A DNA stretch of 12,963 nucleotides from an uncultured Bacilli bacterium (GCA_910576925.1 CAJTKB010000003.1:1-12963); one strand, 5' to 3'; numbered from the stretch's first letter, positions 1 to 6,213 are shown. The notes: generated from the sequence alone by a model not told the origin. Translations and numbers: made by a program.

Positions 1-57
1 GAGAAATTATTTAAAAACTTCCATATTTTTATCTTGACATATTACCAGATGTCTTTT

Positions 58-978
58 TTATTTAGATGTATGTCTTTTAACTGTAATATTTTGTAATATT
101 GTACAAAGGTTACTTATAAACCAGTATATACATAGTGCAGATGGCATAAATAATGCTGTAACTATTATCATTATACTCATATATATTGGCATATTTTTCA
201 TTGCAGGATCTAGTGTTTGACCAGACATATTCATCTTAAATGAGAAGAATGTTGTTAATGCTATTAAAATCATTAATATTATATATATATAGAAAGTTGA
301 AGTTCCGATTCCAACAGTTGGAGTTGTGCCTAGTTGAAGTCCTAAAAAGGTTCCTTCAAAGATGGCTGGTACTCGTTGAATGGATTCATAAAATGCTAGT
401 AAAAGAGGTAATTGAATAAATGAGAAGAGACAACCTGATATTGGAGATATATTATATTTTTTGTATATTGCCATCATTTCTTGTGATTGCATCATCATAG
501 CTTTCTCATCTTGTCTACCTTCATATTTTTTCTGTATTCTTTGCATTTCTGGTTGGGCTTTTTTCATAAGTTCAGATTGCATTGCTGTTTTTCTTGTAAA
601 TGGATAGCATATTAGTCTTATTAATATAGTTATTATTATAACGGCTAAGGCATAGTTTTTAGTGATATTTCCTACTTGTAGAATAAAGAAAGCTAATGGT
701 TTTACTAAAAATGTTGTCCATAACCCTTCATATTTACCATCATTTATTTTGAATTTTTGACAATCTGGTAATTTTTTTATGTCAACTTTATTTTTTTCAT
801 ATTGTTTGATTGTTTCTTTATCTGTTGGTTTACATAAAATATTTTCTACTAAATTTTGTTGAGTTACAGTATTTTTTACTTGCTTATTATTTTTATCTGT
901 TAAAGTTTTAGTACAACCTGTAGTTAATGTTAAAAATAATAGTATCAATATAATTAATTTTATTTTATTTTTTTTCAT
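58..978 (-). CDS. yidC: Membrane protein insertase YidC/Oxa1 family (SpoIIIJ-type lipoprotein)
   Basis: Inserts and folds membrane proteins in the cytoplasmic membrane, alone or with SecYEG. The 306-residue product begins with a basic, hydrophobic signal peptide ending in a lipobox (LTTGC), so Cys22 should be lipidated, as in Gram-positive YidC. The conserved region starts near residue 86. A membrane segment around 108-126 (ending TILIRLICYPF) carries Arg121, the position of the hydrophilic-groove arginine of the family. A charged cytoplasmic hairpin rich in Met, Gln and Lys (about 128-172) follows, then hydrophobic segments near 183-199, 229-248, 265-282 and 284-297. The start ATG (978-976) has an AGGAG motif at 985-989 and overlaps the 3' end of rnpA by 14 bases, which suggests translational coupling. 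The basic tail (KRHTSK) is short. The next gene to the left lies outside the window. Confidence 0.96.
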   Translation of the reverse strand: MKKNKIKLIILILLFLTLTTGCTKTLTDKNNKQVKNTVTQQNLVENILCKPTDKETIKQYEKNKVDIKKLPDCQKFKINDGKYEGLWTTFLVKPLAFFILQVGNITKNYALAVIIITILIRLICYPFTRKTAMQSELMKKAQPEMQRIQKKYEGRQDEKAMMMQSQEMMAIYKKYNISPISGCLFSFIQLPLLLAFYESIQRVPAIFEGTFLGLQLGTTPTVGIGTSTFYIYIILMILIALTTFFSFKMNMSGQTLDPAMKNMPIYMSIMIIVTALFMPSALCIYWFISNLCTILQNITVKRHTSK

Positions 979-1312
979 TTAAATCTCCTTTTGACTTTTT
1001 TAGTAGAGAAAGTAATTGTTCTTTTAAGTCTTCATATTTTAGATTTAAAGCTCTACTTCTTAATATTATAATATAATCTTGTCTATTAAGATAGTCTTTT
1101 CTATAAATATCTATAATACTTCTTATTTTCCTTTTATATTTATTTCTGATTACAGCTTTTCCTATTTTTTTTCCAACAGATATTCCAAATCTATCATACT
1201 CAAAGTTATTTTTTTTTGAATATATTACAAAGTACTTATTTTTAAGGCAATTTCCATTATTTATAAGATGATTAAATTCGGTTTGTTCTTTTACAATATA
1301 TCTTTTTTTCAT
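965..1312 (-). CDS. rnpA: Ribonuclease P protein component
   Basis: Protein subunit of RNase P, which helps the catalytic RNA bind and cleave the 5' leader of precursor tRNAs. The product is 115 residues, normal for the family. It shows the family core: the FGISVGKKIGKAVIRNKYKR stretch holds the RNR-type RNA-binding motif (RNKYKR), and YIIILRSRAL matches the conserved central strand. It is lysine-rich overall. The start ATG (1312-1310) is preceded by an AAGAAGG ribosome-binding site. The order rpmH-rnpA-yidC and the 14-base overlap with yidC are standard. A hairpin with a U-tract just upstream means rnpA is probably reached only by partial read-through from the rpmH promoter, since no other convincing promoter is visible. 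Confidence 0.96.
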   Translation of the reverse strand: MKKRYIVKEQTEFNHLINNGNCLKNKYFVIYSKKNNFEYDRFGISVGKKIGKAVIRNKYKRKIRSIIDIYRKDYLNRQDYIIILRSRALNLKYEDLKEQLLSLLKKSKGDLNEKK

Positions 1313-1333
1313 ATTAGACCTTCTTTTATATTT

Positions 1334-1360
1334 AAAAAACCACTGTTTTATAAACGGTGG
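1334..1360 (-). terminator. Hairpin plus U-tract between rpmH and rnpA (attenuating terminator)
   Basis: On the minus strand, immediately after the rpmH stop, CCAC-C-GTTT pairs with AAAC-A-GTGG (one C/A mismatch) around a 3-nt loop. Six Ts follow. The hairpin would cut most transcripts after rpmH and let a fraction continue into rnpA-yidC, which fits the higher demand for a ribosomal protein than for RNase P protein. Termination efficiency is inferred. Confidence 0.7.
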
Positions 1361-1362
1361 AA

Positions 1363-1485
1363 TTATTTACAAAGACTTTTACGACCCTTACGACGACGAC
1401 GATTTAATATATTTGTTTTTTTACGTGCAAAAAATCCTAATTTCTTTTTCTTTTTGCGATTATTTGGTTGATAAGTTCTTTTCAT
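1363..1485 (-). CDS. rpmH: 50S ribosomal protein L34 (short form)
   Basis: Small, very basic protein of the large ribosomal subunit. Translating the minus strand from the ATG at 1485-1483 gives 40 residues that begin MKRTYQPNNRKKKKK and end in NRRRRKGRKSLCK, both hallmarks of L34. A near-ideal ribosome-binding site (GGAGGTGG, at 1491-1499) precedes the ATG. The usual length is 44-46 residues. Compared with the common core [23 protein letters not shown], this copy reads GFFARKKTNILNRRRRKGR, so about four residues are missing in the middle. The strong ribosome-binding site, consensus promoter and intact ends argue for a working gene rather than a pseudogene. Confidence 0.95.
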   Translation of the reverse strand: MKRTYQPNNRKKKKKLGFFARKKTNILNRRRRKGRKSLCK

Positions 1486-1516
1486 AAAATTCCACCTCCA
1501 GACATAAATCTCCCTT

Positions 1517-1546
1517 ATTATAATAGAAAAATCTTTGACTTGTCAA
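1517..1546 (-). promoter_or_regulatory. Consensus sigma-A promoter for rpmH-rnpA-yidC
   Basis: Read on the minus strand, a perfect TTGACA (1546-1541) and a perfect TATAAT (1522-1517) are separated by 18 bp. Transcription would start about 20-25 bases upstream of the rpmH ATG. Both boxes match the consensus fully, as expected for a highly expressed ribosomal-protein gene. Confidence 0.88.
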
Positions 1547-1638
1547 TTATAAAATCATAATAAATGACTATTTTCTTAAAAAACTGATATTTCTTTAAGT
1601 TCTTAAGAATGTACTTTTTTATTATGTTTAGTTCTCAT

Positions 1639-1667
1639 TTGATATTTAATAATAATTTTGTTATAGT
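1639..1667 (+). promoter_or_regulatory. Sigma-A promoter for the transglutaminase-like gene
   Basis: TTGATA (1639-1644) and TATAGT (1662-1667) are separated by 17 bp. This places transcription start near 1674, just ahead of the ribosome-binding site GGGAGGT (1681-1687). It is divergent from the rpmH promoter, with about 90 bp between the two -35 boxes. A short palindrome TTCTTAAGAA lies between them at about 1600-1609. Confidence 0.7.
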
Positions 1668-1693
1668 ATTTAGCAATCTTGGGAGGTAGTTAT

Positions 1694-2563
1694 ATGAGTG
1701 CAATTTATAATGAACTTGATTATCTTTTTAAGGATGTTAATTCTCCTATTATAAAAAGAATAATTGAAATGCAACTAGATTATGATAGAGAAAGAAATAA
1801 TAATAAAATTATTTATAATAAGAATATAGAATATTATAATTATTTTGTAGAATTTGTATCTGAATTGATAAAAAATATTGCTATTAAGAATAATTCTATT
1901 AGTTATTCTAGACTATTTTCAAGATTACTATATGATGGATATTTATCAGATATGTCTAATTTTATTTCTACTACTCAAGAAAAATACTTTATTGATATTA
2001 AAGGTTATTTTGGAATTGATATAGTTAATGGGTTTGGATGTTGTAGACATACTGCTAGTTTTTTTCAAGATGTATTTAAAAATTTAGATATTAATGGAAA
2101 AGCATTATGTTGTTTTAGACCTTGTACTACAAAAGATGATTTTCAATATAAGCCATTTACTAGTACAGCAAATCATGTAGTTAATTTATTAGAATATAAT
2201 GGATTATACTATATCTATGATTCTCTAAATAAGTGTTATTACTATTTTAATGATTTTATTACTATGTATCCTTATATAATAAATGATGATAATTTTTCTT
2301 TAAATTCTATTTTATATTATAAGCCATATATGGATATGATTATATTTTCAATTTCATATAAGGAGATTTTAGAAAACATAAATACATTTATAAAGAATTG
2401 TAATAATTCATCTTTTTATATAACTTCACAAGAAATAACAGATATATTGTATGAAACGGACAATATATATGAGAAAAGTAATGATATATTAAATTGTTTT
2501 AAGGAAGATTCTAAGAAGTATACTAAGCATATTATTCCTGAAAATAGAAAATTTGATTTTTAA
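1694..2563 (+). CDS. Uncharacterised protein with transglutaminase-like Cys-His-Asp pattern
   Basis: I do not recognise a named family. The product is 289 residues when started at the ATG at 1694, which sits 6-7 bases after GGGAGGT; an in-frame TTG at 1679 lies before this ribosome-binding site and is unlikely to be used. There is no signal peptide or membrane segment, so it is probably cytosolic. The centre resembles the papain-like transglutaminase fold: GFGCCRHTASFF (Cys116/Cys117 at the start of a helix, like GxCRxxA), then NHVVNLLEYNGLYYIYDSLN with His161 and Asp176 in the spacing of a Cys-His-Asp triad. Other Cys residues (139, 140, 144) lie between them. It is rich in Asn, Tyr and Ile, matching the A/T-rich base use of its neighbours. 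It has its own promoter and terminator and splits the usual rpmH-dnaA junction. The protease or transglutaminase role is inference; substrate unknown. Confidence 0.85.
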   Translation: MSAIYNELDYLFKDVNSPIIKRIIEMQLDYDRERNNNKIIYNKNIEYYNYFVEFVSELIKNIAIKNNSISYSRLFSRLLYDGYLSDMSNFISTTQEKYFIDIKGYFGIDIVNGFGCCRHTASFFQDVFKNLDINGKALCCFRPCTTKDDFQYKPFTSTANHVVNLLEYNGLYYIYDSLNKCYYYFNDFITMYPYIINDDNFSLNSILYYKPYMDMIIFSISYKEILENINTFIKNCNNSSFYITSQEITDILYETDNIYEKSNDILNCFKEDSKKYTKHIIPENRKFDF

Positions 2564-2566
2564 GTT

Positions 2567-2594
2567 AACTGTTTAGAATAACAGTTTTTATTTT
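2567..2594 (+). terminator. Intrinsic terminator after the transglutaminase-like gene
   Basis: AACTGTT (2567-2573) pairs perfectly with AACAGTT (2580-2586) around a 6-base loop. A T-rich tract, TTTTTATTTT, follows. It starts 3 bases after the stop codon. The stem is only 7 bp and A/T-rich, so strength is moderate. It would help keep transcripts out of the origin. Confidence 0.65.
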
Positions 2595-2678
2595 GTAAAA
2601 ACAATTGTTATAACTATAATGTTTTAAAATATCATACTTTTACTTAACTCATTATTAATTTTATTATTACCTTAAATT

Positions 2679-2820
2679 TTTTCCACATAATTAACAATCT
2701 TGTTGATAACTATTTCAACTTTGTTAATAAAAAATTTGTGGAAAAGGTGGAAAAGTAAGTTTTTTCTTTTTATATCAATGATATGAATTGTTAAAAACTT
2801 TGTGGATTATTTGTGGATTA
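2679..2820. other. oriC: oriC, upstream DnaA-box cluster (incA/B-like)
   Basis: The 340-base gap before dnaA holds several 9-mers close to the DnaA box TTATCCACA. They are TTTTCCACA at 2679-2687 (plus strand); and, on the minus strand, TTATCAACA (2709-2701), TTTTCCACA (2745-2737), TTTTCCACC (2754-2746), TAATCCACA (2809-2801) and TAATCCACA (2820-2812). The last two are direct repeats 11 bp apart. None is a perfect TTATCCACA. Several lie in nested inverted repeats (2679-2745). A T-rich tract follows at 2819-2850. DnaA bound here is expected both to help start replication and to repress its own gene. Assignment rests on box density and location next to dnaA. Confidence 0.85.
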
Positions 2821-2866
2821 TTTTTTTTATCATTTTTATGTTTATTTTTTCAACAATTTGATTTAT

Positions 2867-2872
2867 TATAAT
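2867..2872 (+). promoter_or_regulatory. Probable dnaA promoter, -10 box
   Basis: A perfect TATAAT lies 32 bases before the dnaA ATG. No good -35 is present: only T-rich sequence lies 15-18 bp upstream. Transcription would start near 2879, giving a very short leader ending in the ribosome-binding site GGAGGGAG. The position just after a DnaA-box cluster suggests autoregulation by DnaA. Confidence 0.45.
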
Positions 2873-2903
2873 TGATATAAATTGCTTGGAGGGAGATGAT
2901 CAA

Positions 2904-4274
2904 ATGAACTATGAGGTCCTTTGGACCAAAGTTTTACAACAAATTAAAGAAGAATTATCATCTCTAGCTTTTGATACTTGGTTTATGGAAACTAAATTAT
3001 ATGAGTTAAAAGATAATAAGGCTATAATAATTGTTCCAATGCATCTTCATAAAACTCATTTAGCTGATAATTATGGAACTCGAATACAGTTAATTTTAAA
3101 TAATGTTAGTGGGGGAAACTATGATATTGAATATATGCTTGATGAGGAAATTAAAGAATTAGAAAAAGAAAGAGCTCCTTCTTTAGTTGAAAATATTCCT
3201 AATAATATAGATAGACCTCAAATAAATAGTAATTTGCAAAGTAAATATTCTTTTGATAACTTTATTGTTGGTGAAAGTAATAAATTTGCTCAAGCAGCAG
3301 CACTATCAGTTGCTGAAAATCCAGGAAAACTATATAATCCTTTATTTATATATGGTAATAGTGGGTTAGGTAAAACTCATTTGATGCACGCAATTGGAAA
3401 TTACATTGTTGAACATTCGAATAAAAAAGTTCTTTATGTTACTAGTGATCAATTTATTCAAGACTTTATTGGTATTAATAGGAAAGACAATACTGGCACC
3501 AATTTTAATTGTGTTGATTTTTTTAAGGATAAATATAGAAATATTGATGTTTTGATAATTGATGATATTCAGTTTCTAGGGGGCGCCACACAGACACAAC
3601 AAGAATTTTTCCATACATTTAATACTTTATATAGTGATTCGAAACATATTATTATTTCATCTGATAGGTCTCCAGATGATTTGAAACTATTGGAAGAGCG
3701 GCTTAGAACAAGATTTTGTTGGGGGCTAACAGTAAATATATTTCCACCTGACTTTGATCTTAGGGTGGCCATTATAAAAAGAAAAATTACAGCTGGTGGA
3801 AATTTTGAAAAGGATATTCCAGAAGATGTCATTGAGTATATTGCTTCTAATATGGGAAATAATGTTAGACAATTGGAAGGTTGTATTACAAGGCTTATTG
3901 CATATTCAGCAATGATGGGAGGTATTCCCATAACCCTTCCTTTAGCACTAGAAGCTCTAAAAGATTTTGTAAGTAAAGGAATAAGTGAAAAAAATGATAT
4001 TCATCGTATTCAAAAAATTGTTTCTGAATATTTTCAAATAACTGTTGAAGATATCAGAAGCAAGAAAAGGAGTAGTAATATTGCTTTTCCTAGACAGATT
4101 GCAATGTACTTATGCCGTCATATAACAAATGAGTCTTTCCCTAAGATTGGAATAGAATTTGGTGGAAAAGATCATTCAACTGTTATGCATTCTATAAAGA
4201 AAATAGAAGATGAAATAAAAGTTAATCCAGATTTATCTAATATAATAGAAAAACTTACTAAAGATATAGGGTGA
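2904..4274 (+). CDS. dnaA: Chromosomal replication initiator protein DnaA
   Basis: AAA+ ATPase that binds DnaA boxes at oriC, melts the origin and recruits the helicase; also a transcription regulator. From the ATG at 2904 the product is 456 residues, typical of the family. The ribosome-binding site GGAGGGAG (2888-2895) supports this ATG; an in-frame TTG at 2886 overlaps that site and is rejected. Domain I spans about 1-85 (LWTKVLQQIKEELSSLAFDTW), with a short linker to about 110. Walker A is GNSGLGKTH near 151-159, Walker B is LIIDDIQF near 217-224, and the arginine-finger region RLRTRFCWGL is near 266-275 (FCWGL where FEWGL is usual). Domain IV contains the DNA-binding signature FGGKDHSTVMHS near 419-430. 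Box clusters lie on both sides of the gene. It is followed after 158 bases by dnaN. Confidence 0.98.
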   Translation: MNYEVLWTKVLQQIKEELSSLAFDTWFMETKLYELKDNKAIIIVPMHLHKTHLADNYGTRIQLILNNVSGGNYDIEYMLDEEIKELEKERAPSLVENIPNNIDRPQINSNLQSKYSFDNFIVGESNKFAQAAALSVAENPGKLYNPLFIYGNSGLGKTHLMHAIGNYIVEHSNKKVLYVTSDQFIQDFIGINRKDNTGTNFNCVDFFKDKYRNIDVLIIDDIQFLGGATQTQQEFFHTFNTLYSDSKHIIISSDRSPDDLKLLEERLRTRFCWGLTVNIFPPDFDLRVAIIKRKITAGGNFEKDIPEDVIEYIASNMGNNVRQLEGCITRLIAYSAMMGGIPITLPLALEALKDFVSKGISEKNDIHRIQKIVSEYFQITVEDIRSKKRSSNIAFPRQIAMYLCRHITNESFPKIGIEFGGKDHSTVMHSIKKIEDEIKVNPDLSNIIEKLTKDIG

Positions 4275-4415
4275 TGTGGAAAATAAATAATTATGCACAT
4301 ATTATACACAATACATTTTTTATAGTAATTATTATAAAATAAGATAAAATTTTATTTTTCCACAATTTCCACTACAATAATAATAAAATATTTATAAATA
4401 AAAATAATTATAAAA
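4275..4415. other. oriC: oriC, dnaA-dnaN box cluster and candidate DNA-unwinding element (incC-like)
   Basis: The spacer between dnaA and dnaN begins with TGTGGAAAA (4275-4283, minus-strand box TTTTCCACA). Two plus-strand boxes follow that fit TTATNCACA perfectly, TTATGCACA (4291-4299) and TTATACACA (4302-4310), 11 bp apart. A further TTTTCCACA is at 4356-4364, with a partial TTTCCAC just after. Then come ATAATAATA triplets and an uninterrupted 40-base A/T-only tract (4376-4415). In B. subtilis the DNA-unwinding element sits in exactly this place, downstream of a DnaA box between dnaA and dnaN. The triplets do not fit the DnaA-trio consensus well, so only the A/T tract is claimed. A dnaN promoter is probably here too but cannot be singled out. 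Confidence 0.82.
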
Positions 4416-4432
4416 GAAAGAAGGAATTTTAA

Positions 4433-5563
4433 ATGAAATTAAGAATAAAAAAAGAAATATTACAGGATGCAATTAATAAAGTATCTAAAGCAATTTCTAC
4501 TAAAAATCTAATACCAGTTTTAGCAGGAATAAAATTTGAATTAAAAAAGAGTAAATTAACTTTAACAGCTTCTGATAATGATATAACGATTCAGACCACT
4601 GTTGAAGGTTATAAGGAAGAAGATTTTAAAGTTGAAGCAGAAGGTAATATAATTGTTCAAGGTAAATATATGTTAGATATAGTTAGAAAATTACCAGATA
4701 AATATATTAATATAGAAGTAGTTGATGATATAAAAATACTTATTTATACAGAAAATAGTGAATTTAATTTAAATGGAATCAATGAAAGTGAATATCCTAA
4801 TATTAATTTAGAGGAAAGTAAGAAAAAGATTGATATTAATAGTTCTGTATTCAAGGATATTGTTAATCAGACAGCTTTTGCTGCAAGTAATGAAGAAACA
4901 AAACCAGTGCTAACAGGTATTAATTTTAATATAGTAGGAAATATTTTAGAGTGTAATTCTACTGATAGTTATAGATTAGCAAGAAAGATTGTTACTTTAA
5001 ATCAAGAAAGTGAAGAAAGTTATAATATTGTAATTCCTAGTCATAATATTGTTGAGTTTACTAGAATTATGGATGAAGATGAAGATAGTATAGTAGAAGC
5101 ACATATCTTTAATAATAAAGTATTATTTAAATATAAAAATATATTATTTCAATCAAGACTTATCAATGGAACCTATCCTAATACCGCTAATTTAATGCCC
5201 GATGAAGCTAGTGTAATAATAACCGCTAATTTAAATGATTTTTATAGTGTTATAGATAGAGCTAGTATTTTAACAAGTGATAAAGAGAAAAATATAGTAA
5301 CTTTAGAAACAGAAGGGGATACTTTGATACTTAGATCTTCTTCAATAGAAATAGGTAGAGTTGAGGAAAAAATGAAAGTAACTAAGAATGTTTCTGATGA
5401 TATAAAAATATCTTTTAGTTCTAGATATATGATGGAAGCTTTAAAAAGTTTTTCCACTGATATTGTGGAAATTCATTATGTGGGTGAAATAAAACCTATA
5501 ATTTTAAAATCTAGTGAAGAGGAAACATTAACGCAACTAGTTTTACCTATAAGAACTTATTAA
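4433..5563 (+). CDS. dnaN: DNA polymerase III subunit beta (sliding clamp)
   Basis: Forms the ring-shaped dimer that tethers the replicative polymerase to DNA and docks other replication and repair proteins. The product is 376 residues, normal for the family, and starts MKLRIKKEILQDAINKVSKA, matching the usual first helix. AAGGA at 4421-4425 is the ribosome-binding site. Three repeated clamp domains are expected at roughly 1-120, 128-245 and 250-376. Conserved-looking stretches include KPVLTGINF and DSYRLA in domain 2 and the C-terminal LPIRTY, which fits the usual LP(I/M)R ending near the protein-binding pocket. The codons at 5450-5472 contain an inverted pair of DnaA-box-like words (TTTCCAC...GTGGAAA). 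The gene is followed by a strong terminator, so it is not co-transcribed with recF. Confidence 0.98.
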   Translation: MKLRIKKEILQDAINKVSKAISTKNLIPVLAGIKFELKKSKLTLTASDNDITIQTTVEGYKEEDFKVEAEGNIIVQGKYMLDIVRKLPDKYINIEVVDDIKILIYTENSEFNLNGINESEYPNINLEESKKKIDINSSVFKDIVNQTAFAASNEETKPVLTGINFNIVGNILECNSTDSYRLARKIVTLNQESEESYNIVIPSHNIVEFTRIMDEDEDSIVEAHIFNNKVLFKYKNILFQSRLINGTYPNTANLMPDEASVIITANLNDFYSVIDRASILTSDKEKNIVTLETEGDTLILRSSSIEIGRVEEKMKVTKNVSDDIKISFSSRYMMEALKSFSTDIVEIHYVGEIKPIILKSSEEETLTQLVLPIRTY

Positions 5564-5597
5564 AGAGAAAAATTTTAATTAGTTATTTTAAAAATTT

Positions 5598-5629
5598 GAA
5601 CAGTTTTTGTGGAAAATTGTTCTTTTTTT
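5598..5629 (+). terminator. Intrinsic terminator after dnaN
   Basis: GAACAGTTTT pairs with AAAATTGTTC (one G-T wobble) around the loop TGTGG. Seven Ts follow. This is a convincing terminator. The loop and 3' arm together spell TGTGGAAAA (5608-5616), the same DnaA-box variant seen in the origin; this may be chance. Confidence 0.85.
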
Positions 5630-5656
5630 GGATATTTTTAATACTTTTTACAAAAC

Positions 5657-5686
5657 TTGATAAAATTAGACAACAGTTTGTAGTAT
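5657..5686 (+). promoter_or_regulatory. Probable sigma-A promoter of the comK-like gene
   Basis: TTGATA (5657-5662) and TAGTAT (5681-5686) are separated by 18 bp. Transcription would start near 5693, giving a leader of about 43 bases that includes a perfect dyad (5698-5719). The -10 box is imperfect, in keeping with a gene that may need activation. Confidence 0.5.
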
Positions 5687-5697
5687 TATTTTAGCTG

Positions 5698-5719
5698 GAA
5701 AACGAATAAATACGTTTTC
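5698..5719 (+). promoter_or_regulatory. Perfect dyad in the comK-like leader (operator or RNA hairpin)
   Basis: GAAAACG and CGTTTTC form a perfect 7-bp inverted repeat with an 8-base A/T spacer, ending 16 bases before the ATG. In B. subtilis, ComK binds pairs of AT-boxes (AAAA-N5-TTTT) at its own promoter. Here the arms give AAAA-N12-TTTT, so the spacing differs. It could be an operator or a 5' stem-loop in the mRNA; there is no U-tract, so it is not a terminator. Confidence 0.5.
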
Positions 5720-5735
5720 TATTGGGGGGAAAATA

Positions 5736-6194
5736 ATGAAAAAGGAATATGAAATTAATGAAGGAACACTTGCTATTATATCTTTAGAAGATGGAAAGTC
5801 TAAAATATTAGAGGATAATAAGGATTATGTAGTTTCTTGTAAAAGTTATGATATTTTAGATCATAGTTGTAGATATTTTGGTAGTAGTTATCAAGGTAGA
5901 AAAGATGGTGCTAAATCAATTATTGGTTCTAGTTATAAAATGCCAATAATAGTTGAAGAGGAAAGAGATATTATATTTTTTCCAACATCTAGTCCAGATG
6001 ATAAAGAATGCATTTGGTTAGCTGTTAATAAAATAAATAACTTTTCTAAAGGACAATTTAATACTACTAAGATTATATTTGATAATGGTATTGAGTTAAT
6101 TGTTCCACTTTCTTATAGGTCTTTTGAAAATCAAGTATATAGAGCTTCAAGATTAAGTTATTTATTAAATCTGAGAAAGAGTAATAAATGTTAG
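5736..6194 (+). CDS. comK: ComK-family competence transcription factor
   Basis: ComK is the master activator of DNA-uptake genes in Bacillus. The 152-residue product contains stretches very like B. subtilis ComK: DHSCRYFGSSYQGRKDG (42-58, compare DRSCRFFGSSYAGRKAG), PIIVEEERDIIFFPT (70-84) and PLSYRSFENQVYRASRL (124-140, compare PISYNSFENQVYRTAWL). A Cys-x-Trp pair at 92-94 also aligns. B. subtilis ComK has 192 residues; this protein stops shortly after the conserved FENQVYR block and lacks the C-terminal part that carries the MecA recognition motif FMLYPK. It could therefore escape MecA/ClpCP-type turnover, or it could be a related regulator with another regulon. The start has an unusual G-run ribosome-binding site (GGGGGGA, 5724-5730). 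The gene has its own promoter and terminator between dnaN and recF. Family assignment is strong; its role in competence is inference. Confidence 0.9.
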   Translation: MKKEYEINEGTLAIISLEDGKSKILEDNKDYVVSCKSYDILDHSCRYFGSSYQGRKDGAKSIIGSSYKMPIIVEEERDIIFFPTSSPDDKECIWLAVNKINNFSKGQFNTTKIIFDNGIELIVPLSYRSFENQVYRASRLSYLLNLRKSNKC

Positions 6195-6213
6195 TATTTC
6201 TATATAATAAATT

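Noticed and set aside
36..59. Short dyad GACAT/ATGTC followed by six Ts on the plus strand, just after the yidC stop.
   Set aside because: The stem is only 5 bp and the T-tract lies on the strand opposite to yidC; with no plus-strand gene visible to its left it cannot be called a terminator.
1268..1471. Plus-strand open frame across the rpmH region.
   Set aside because: It is the antisense shadow of rpmH and the rnpA start; the minus-strand frame encodes clear L34 with a strong ribosome-binding site.
3569..3931. Minus-strand open frame of 120 codons inside dnaA.
   Set aside because: Antisense to the highly conserved AAA+ domain, with no ribosome-binding site or recognisable protein features.
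4376..4390. ATAATAATA triplets as a DnaA-trio element.
   Set aside because: The B. subtilis trio reads CTA/TTA on this strand with a fixed short distance to the box; here the phase and first base do not fit, so only an A/T-rich unwinding tract is claimed.
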